Source: Schizochytrium sp. TIO01
Lineage: Eukaryota > Sar > Bigyra > Thraustochytrida > Thraustochytriidae
Length of the DNA: 64,000 nt
Assembly: GCA_004764695.1 (NCBI GenBank)
Contig: SMSO01000033.1
Span: 1,441,001-1,505,000, forward strand
Reading direction: 5' to 3'
Under the pieces are notes generated by a model. That model was not told the origin of the DNA. It saw nothing but the letters and a program-made list of their open reading frames with translations, and made no database searches. The position numbers and the translations under genes were made by a program. Shown here in pieces: positions 58,159-64,000 of this stretch (positions are counted from its first letter, which is position 1; the number at the start of each line of letters is the position of its first letter).

Positions 58159-60279
58159 TATGGGATTTAGAAAATTAAAGCAACACACCCGGGGCTATTG
58201 TTTCGTTCAAGGTTTGTTGAATATCGCACAAACTTTGGCGTGCGAATGAGTTTCTGAGCCTCTCGAGGCTAAAGCTCCACAGAAGAGTGACCTTGCTGCT
58301 GCCAGCGATGTTTTATGCAAGTCAGCTTGCAAGAGCAGCCTGCAGTGCGTTCAATTCTTGGTTTGCTTCCGTGCCGTTTCAAGCTTGGATGTGGACAAAG
58401 ATTGATTCAAGAAGTTGATGTACTACTTTTCATAGCCATGCTGCTTAAGCAGACATGCACCTGTCTGACTAGATCCCGTCACGTTAATGATGGACAGCCA
58501 GTGGTTCCTACATTCCCTTTTAAAAGTACGCAGTCTCATGATATGATTTCCAGATATAGCTTGCTGTAATGACTGCTAGTGACCCAGTTCACCGAGCACC
58601 CTTCTTGCTATTGCCACTGGACGCAGAAACTGGAAGAGTATAGAGCTCTAAAATAGTGCTAGGTGCGCCAGATACCGCTTCCGGTAAGCTTCGGAGACCG
58701 TACTGAGTCCCGAAAGTGGACTCGCACTTGGAGCATTGGATTCTTTTCCTGTCCCATTCACCTCGCGCTCGCGCTGTCCCCTCGTTCTAGAGGTACACAC
58801 GCAATTAGTGGCCTATGAGACAGTATAGACCCTTTTCTTAGGCCGCCAGCCACGAGGTCTATCCACTTTGGGGACCAGAATTTTCAAGGCCGAATGACTT
58901 TTGTTCCTCTTCTCCGCGCAAATTTCAAAGTTCCTTCAGATGTATTTTGGCAATGCACGCGACCGAACTTATTTCCGGCTTGTTGCTCCCTCAAGCCTTG
59001 CATACTTGCATGTTTACTTGTTAAGAATACGTTGCACCAGGCGCGCGCACAAAGTCCCGACGGTGCCACGCGCGTGGCGCGTAGTATTAGAGCTATTGTT
59101 ATCAAAGGAACTCCACAAATGGATAGAAGATATATGAAGTATTATTCTTCATAAGAAAACTTCTGACTTTACGTTAGAAATCGTGTCCCGAGAAAAAGAG
59201 GGTAGACGTTAGCGTCGAGTGCGTCTCAGCCTGCAGGGGTCAAAAGATAATGATTGCTGTATCGCATTGAGTTGACATATATCGAATAGAAAGCGCCACA
59301 AGCCTGGTAGTTGTCAAATGTCATCTCGAAAAAACGAAAACATACGGGACTGCTCATGAAGAGTTACGGGACATTTTTCACAGGACCGTGCCCCAACGAA
59401 CTGGAGTAGTAGTGCTATGCACTGCAGCGACAGTAACTAAACGCATAATTCAAATGCTTTGTCTTGACTTTTTACCTAACTAAAAAATAAACGTATATTT
59501 CATATACTTTGTCTTGTCTTTTTACCCATGTAAAGGGTTTTGAGCGGTAGTCGCTTGATTCTGACGGTGGTAACGAAATGTATAAGTTTCACAACATGCA
59601 CAGGAACGGGGCCACCTTTTGCGGTTGGAAAGAGTTATTAGTTGCTTCACCATCCTTTAAGAATTCGCCCATCATCTGCATTGTACTATATATTTATTTC
59701 TGTTTCTCTTGCCTGATATGACCATGTCAAATGTTGTCGAACCGCTACACACGATATTGATGAATGGACGAACAAGATCCTGTCCGATCACCAATGCATT
59801 CAGCTTTAAACCATGAAAAGATATAATTCAGCTTACTTAGATTGGCTCATCCCTATATCATTTCTGCAAGTAATGATGCGTGCTTGCCTCTATAAGCGTG
59901 ACGAAGATTTTGTGGTGTTCTACATCGTCAGAACCATATGTAAGTCATTTGACTTGTAATCACATAGTCTCACACTCACAAGAATCTCGAGGAAAAAGAA
60001 AAGTACTTTGATGGATTAAAAAATAAAATTAAAATATTGTCGGTGGAATACAATAGTACTCGTAGGTAAGTAGTAGTATCTCACTGTCAGATCTTCAATC
60101 GCTCGGCAATACGATAACTGCTGGGATCCCTTCAAGGTCCCCAAGCTGGGTCTGTGGCACGCGAAGCCGTCCTGGGGGAGATTTTGAGCAGTTATCCTGG
60201 TCTCTGGAGACAGTTTCCTGTACTGTGTTGATCAAGACCTCTTGTTGTCGATTTCGTTCCGATTCCGTTCACGACCACC
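58159..60279. other. Divergent spacer between RGS-protein and FAD-enzyme genes
   Basis: 2.1 kb without a supportable gene. Open frames at 58894-59154 overlap on both strands and show no motif. It holds a two-copy direct repeat and, at 60062-60080, a GTAGGTAAGTAGTAGTAT sequence about 200 bases before the enzyme start. Confidence 0.5.
59451..59530 (+). repeat. Two-copy direct repeat, about 30 bases, period 50
   Basis: CTTTGTCTTGACTTTTTACC starting at 59457 recurs as CTTTGTCTTGTCTTTTTACC at 59507, with similar flanks (CAAATG against CATATA before, TAACTAAA against CATGTAAA after). It lies in non-coding DNA between two divergent genes. Confidence 0.75.
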
Positions 60280-61422
60280 ATGGCCAGCGTACAGCGTGGC
60301 TCTGCAGCCGTCATTGGTGCTGGGGTCGTAGGACTTGCGACAGCTCGAGCTCTTTCCCTTCGCGGCCTTGATGTTACTGTTCTGGAAAAGAACTCATTGG
60401 TTGGTAATGAAACAAGCGCTAGAAATAGCGGCGTGATTCATGGAGGAATGTACTATCCTCAAGGCAGCCTTAAGTCCCAAGCCTGTGTTCGTGGTAGACG
60501 CATGCTCTATGATTTTTGCGATGAGTTCAACGTTCCTTACCGCGTTCGTCAGAAACTGATTGTCGCCACCAGTGACGATGAGGTTTCAGTTCTGGACTCT
60601 ATTCAAGAGAAGGCTCGCATTGCTGGCCTCGATGAGTCCCACGGCGATGCCCTTCGGATGGTCTCTGCCGAAGAGGCCTGTCAAATGGAGCCCGAATTAC
60701 GATGCAAGGCAGCATTACTGAGTCCTCGCACTGGGGTCCTGGATATTCACGCTTATCTTTTGGCTCTTCAGGGAGATGCTGAGAACCATGGTGCCATGGT
60801 TGCGTTTAACACGACTGTTGACCGCATTGAGAATCAAAAGGATAGATATTTGGTACACACCACGGAGAGCGGGACATTTGAATTCGATATGGTTGTCAAC
60901 TGCGCAGGATTAAGTGCAGTTGACATGGCCACGAAACGTAGTTTCCCGGCGGCTCAGAATGCCCCTCGGGCACGATTTGCCAAGGGTAATTATTTTCGTT
61001 TGGAAGGTTGCAAAGCACCCTTTGAGAAACTAGTCTATCCGGTTCCCGAGGCTGGAGGACTAGGAGTGCATATTACTATTGACATGTGGGACCAAGCTCG
61101 CTTCGGACCGGATGTACAGTGGCTGAATGACAGTCAGGACCCTGGCAACATTGACTATACTGTGGACCCGTCTCGCGCTGAGAGTTTCTACGACGAGATT
61201 CGCAAGTATTGGCCTGGCCTGCCTGATGATGCCTTGGCTCCTGACTACTCCGGTGTACGACCTAAGGTAGATGTGGAGGGACCCCAAGATTTCATTTTGC
61301 TTGGCCCCGAAGACCATGGTTGTGCAGGACTTGTGCACATGCTCGGTATTGAGTCACCTGGCCTTACTTCGTCGCTTGCCTTAGCAGATATGGTTGCTGA
61401 TAAAATCACTTCAAAGCCTTGA
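60280..61422 (+). CDS. FAD-dependent oxidoreductase, L-2-hydroxyglutarate dehydrogenase-like
   Basis: A DAO-superfamily flavoenzyme of 380 residues. Members oxidise L-2-hydroxyglutarate, a wasteful by-product of malate dehydrogenase, to 2-oxoglutarate. The FAD-binding motif GAGVVG is at residues 13-18, in VIGAGVVGLATARALSLRG. The family-typical NSGVIHGGMYYP follows, then VNCAGLSAVDMA, YPVPEAGGLGVHITIDMWDQ, GPDVQWL, DYSGVRPK and MLGIESPGLTSSLA near the end. The spelling is close to the short bacterial form (about 370 residues) and it lacks the N-terminal mitochondrial presequence of animal L2HGDH. Start context CACCATGGCC is excellent. Substrate is inferred from family only. Confidence 0.88.
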   Translation: MASVQRGSAAVIGAGVVGLATARALSLRGLDVTVLEKNSLVGNETSARNSGVIHGGMYYPQGSLKSQACVRGRRMLYDFCDEFNVPYRVRQKLIVATSDDEVSVLDSIQEKARIAGLDESHGDALRMVSAEEACQMEPELRCKAALLSPRTGVLDIHAYLLALQGDAENHGAMVAFNTTVDRIENQKDRYLVHTTESGTFEFDMVVNCAGLSAVDMATKRSFPAAQNAPRARFAKGNYFRLEGCKAPFEKLVYPVPEAGGLGVHITIDMWDQARFGPDVQWLNDSQDPGNIDYTVDPSRAESFYDEIRKYWPGLPDDALAPDYSGVRPKVDVEGPQDFILLGPEDHGCAGLVHMLGIESPGLTSSLALADMVADKITSKP

Positions 61423-62098
61423 TTGGGAAGTAAAATGAACTTTGAATGGGAAAAATGAGTGAGTAGAGTCAGCGGCGGCAGTATTTGCAGCGATATGCGA
61501 TCATGCGATTACCGAGTTAGTTTCTACAAAGGACCTTACACTGCTGTATATTATAGTAAATATGGCTAATAATGTATCTTCAAAAAAGAAATATATAACA
61601 ATCCTTGCTGAAATAGAAACACGAGATTAGAATAATGACAACAATGACAACAATGACTACAATGCGAAAGACGTGCCAGGTCCTTGAAATCTCAAAATGG
61701 AGTTTGGTTACTTCCATGTAGTTGAAACGAGAACACGAATATTATAATAGCTAGATAGAACAGGAAGAAGAAAAAATACAATCTACTACATTTTGTTAAC
61801 ATTCCAGGAAAACATTCTGTGCTATGGTATAAAAGGTTGCGAAGACCATACAATCCCTGTGCCAAAGAGGTCTCAGCGCAACAGAAACAGAAGAAAAAAG
61901 ATAAGAAATGAAACAGTGAAAAAGGGGACGAAAGACATCAAGACCACAACAAGAGCAACAGAGCCACGCTAATGTGAGAAGCGAAAACTTTTGAGTTGCA
62001 CTTTGCAAAGTGGGCAACGAAACAGTCCCGTCACGGTGATTTACCGTAAAGGACAAAAGAAAAATGTTGCAGAGTACACAAAGATGACAGGCAAGCAA
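61423..62098. other. Convergent spacer
   Basis: 676 bases between two convergent genes. Three ACAACAATG-type units occur near 61636-61665. No gene is supported. Confidence 0.55.
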
Positions 62099-63409
62099 TT
62101 AGACGGTGATACCTTCATCATGCATGGTGCTTGAAGCAGTTGAGGAAATAGGATCATCCTCATAATCCGCATCCAGATCGTGGACCTGGTCAGATGAGCC
62201 AGCGGGGGAAGTCGAGCGAGTTCGTGTGGAGCACGAACCATCTTCGGAGTATTCCTCATGCCGACTAGTATACTTTTTATTCATACTGGGATCCTCCGGC
62301 CAGTATTCTGTGCTATGTATAGAGGCAGAAAGCGCACCACTGCTGCGCCTCCGAGCCTTGAGCTTTTGATGCTCCAAACGAAGCCAGGGGTGCTGAAGCA
62401 CTTCGCGAGCCGTAAGTCTCCGCAGAGGCTCGGCCTGAAGCATGCCGGCAAGCAGGTGCTTGCACTCGCGCGAAATGTGACGCCACTTGCGTTCAGGGCG
62501 AAACTTGAGCTGAAAATCACTGCGCGGCCGTTCGTAAAGAGTATCGTCAAAGGGCATACGTGCCGCAATCATGACATAGAGAAGACAACCTAAAGCCCAT
62601 ACGTCCACAGATTTGGTGTACAAGGGGTTCACGCCAGAGTCCGCACTTGCACTGAGACGCAACTCTGGGGCCAGAAATCCGCCAGTGCCAAGAAAACTAC
62701 TCGCATGGGAACCCTTCATAGCCTTGCTAAAACCAAAGTCAATTAGTTTGACTTGCATGGTCATGAAGTTGGTCAAAAGTACATTTTCGGGCTTGATGTC
62801 ACGGTGCATGATGTTGCGCCCATGCATATAGCTAATGGCACCTGCCACTTGGTAGAAGATGGTGCGTGCAGCATCTTCGCTGAGACCTTGTCGTTCAAGA
62901 ATCTGGTCGTAGAGCTCTCCACCCCGCAGATATTCTTCGACGATAAAGAGACTGTCACCATTTGCAAAAAATTCCTCCATATGAACAATATTTTCGTGTT
63001 CAAGGATCTGAAGTGATTGCACCTCACGATATAACCTTTTAAGTGCACGTTTAGGATATTGTAATGAAAGGCTTCCAAAGTCAATCACCTTCACAGCAAA
63101 GTCTTTGCCATCCCTCCGGCGAGTGCACTTGTAACATTTGCTAGAACTCCCTGTGCCGATCACCTCCTTTACTTCATAGGACCGTGCAAACGATTCAGGA
63201 ACGCGGGAAGCGATTCGAAGCGGCATTTTTTCTGCGGCAGGTGTTGATCCAAATGATGAATAATGGTGGTTGATGATGCCTTTGCTCTGTCCTGGGGTAT
63301 GCGAACTGATCTCAGGCCCTGATGCGTAATGTCTTTGCAAATGCTTGGTCTCATCCAAGTCATCTTCTGCCTCGCAACAGAACGCAACACACCACTTGAG
63401 CACGTTCAT
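62099..63409 (-). CDS. CAMK-like serine/threonine protein kinase
   Basis: The protein has 436 residues. The kinase domain spans about 78-345. The ATP-binding loop is GTGSSS (residues 85-90), with Ser replacing the usual third Gly. Lys107 (FAVKVI) and Glu129 form the salt-bridge pair. The catalytic loop is HRDIKPEN (202-209; Asp204, Asn209), the metal motif is DFG (224-226), and APE is at 247-249. So it should be active. HRDIKPENVLL together with FGFSKA and a helical HPWLR end points to the CAMK group. There is no EF-hand, FHA domain or clear calmodulin site. The N-terminus has Cys7, Cys11 and Cys12, a possible palmitoylation patch. The C-terminal 90 residues are Ser/Asp-rich and disordered. 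Single exon. Confidence 0.93.
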   Translation of the reverse strand: MNVLKWCVAFCCEAEDDLDETKHLQRHYASGPEISSHTPGQSKGIINHHYSSFGSTPAAEKMPLRIASRVPESFARSYEVKEVIGTGSSSKCYKCTRRRDGKDFAVKVIDFGSLSLQYPKRALKRLYREVQSLQILEHENIVHMEEFFANGDSLFIVEEYLRGGELYDQILERQGLSEDAARTIFYQVAGAISYMHGRNIMHRDIKPENVLLTNFMTMQVKLIDFGFSKAMKGSHASSFLGTGGFLAPELRLSASADSGVNPLYTKSVDVWALGCLLYVMIAARMPFDDTLYERPRSDFQLKFRPERKWRHISRECKHLLAGMLQAEPLRRLTAREVLQHPWLRLEHQKLKARRRSSGALSASIHSTEYWPEDPSMNKKYTSRHEEYSEDGSCSTRTRSTSPAGSSDQVHDLDADYEDDPISSTASSTMHDEGITV

Positions 63410-63550
63410 GTTGATTCAGGACGCTGGGAATCACAAAAGGTCCAACCGCAATGATGAAAAAGACGCGAATCAGGTTTCAATTCACGTAAACCGTGTCTTG
63501 GGAGTCTCTGTTTCGATTGGTCAGCGGATCGATCGATTAATTGACCAATC

Positions 63551-63620
<70 letters not shown>

Positions 63621-64000
63621 TAATCCAAAAAAGGATTGATCGGTCACTCAACTCAGACCCAGAAGACAACTCCACAGGACGACCAGTTGCCACGCGACAA
63701 TTCGGGCTGAACGAGCCGAGTTTCAACCAAGCAGACGAGAGAAGCACGCAGCAAACGGCTGCGCTGAAGTCCTTTCAAGAAATACCAACAAGAAGACCTT
63801 GTTGTTTCTTCACTTCTATATTTATACGAAGCACAACTTCGAAAGCTCTCACAAAACACTCGATGCTGCTTTGTTCAGGCAGGTCTACAAGGCAGGATGT
63901 GCGCTTGGAGTTGAATATGCTTATGACTCTATCGCTCTGTTGCTGGTTGGTAGGAGAGAGCTCGTGGTAGGTCTTTCTGCCCTTCTTCTGGTGGTTCGCT
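63410..64000. other. Upstream region of the kinase gene and window edge
   Basis: No gene is supported. Holds the CAAT microsatellite and, further on, ordinary sequence. A gene could begin beyond the window edge. Confidence 0.5.
63550..63621 (+). repeat. CAAT tetranucleotide microsatellite
   Basis: About eighteen almost perfect CAAT units, about 140 bases upstream of the kinase start codon. Same family of unit as at 35704-35784. Confidence 0.95.

Overview
This is nuclear DNA of a unicellular eukaryote. It has cytosolic WHEP-type glycyl-tRNA synthetase, the HOPS/CORVET subunit Vps18, a tepsin-like AP-4 accessory protein, a giant BEACH protein and a mitochondrial-type coproporphyrinogen oxidase. 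There are no operons, and genes lie on both strands with long AT-rich spacers. Coding regions are nearly intron-free: one clear GT-AG intron was found, in the glycyl-tRNA synthetase gene. A tepsin homologue argues against most fungi. The intron-poor style, aerobic haem and biotin genes, a free-standing malonyl transacylase and RING proteins with unusual repeats would suit a stramenopile protist such as a thraustochytrid. That placement is an inference of low confidence.

Layout. 1-5.5 kb: AT-rich, no supportable gene. 5.5-14.6 kb: two paralogous RING-finger proteins on the + strand, with a LIV-1-like ZIP metal transporter between them. 14.8-16.0 kb (-): BioF-like enzyme. 18.3-29.3 kb (+): one giant BEACH/WD40 gene of about 3,676 codons. 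29.5-30.7 kb (-): malonyl-CoA:ACP transacylase. 31.4-34.9 kb (-): Vps18. 36.5-39.0 kb (+): glycyl-tRNA synthetase in two exons. 40.3-41.6 kb (-): coproporphyrinogen III oxidase. 41.6-48.6 kb: long spacer with microsatellites. 48.6-49.0 kb (+): small orphan protein. 49.6-52.1 kb (-): tepsin-like protein. 54.4-56.4 kb (+): helical-repeat protein, perhaps glomulin-like, ending in a His-Gly tract. 56.6-58.2 kb (-): single-pass membrane protein with a cytoplasmic RGS domain. 60.3-61.4 kb (+): FAD-dependent L-2-hydroxyglutarate-dehydrogenase-like enzyme. 62.1-63.4 kb (-): CAMK-like protein kinase.

The genes do not form one pathway. Three concern membrane traffic (BEACH protein, Vps18, tepsin), three are metabolic cofactor or lipid enzymes (BioF, malonyl transacylase, coproporphyrinogen oxidase), and three suggest signalling or ubiquitin control (the two RING proteins and the RGS receptor).

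Two features stand out. First, the RING paralogues share a repeated module that I do not recognise, present twice in each protein. Second, the genes between 5.5 and 23 kb carry five apparent single-base frame breaks, while a similar amount of coding sequence between 29 and 64 kb carries none. The breaks may be assembly errors, pseudogene lesions or, less likely, frameshifting in vivo. Start codons were chosen as the first in-frame ATG, since several of the open frames extend upstream only from TTG or GTG.
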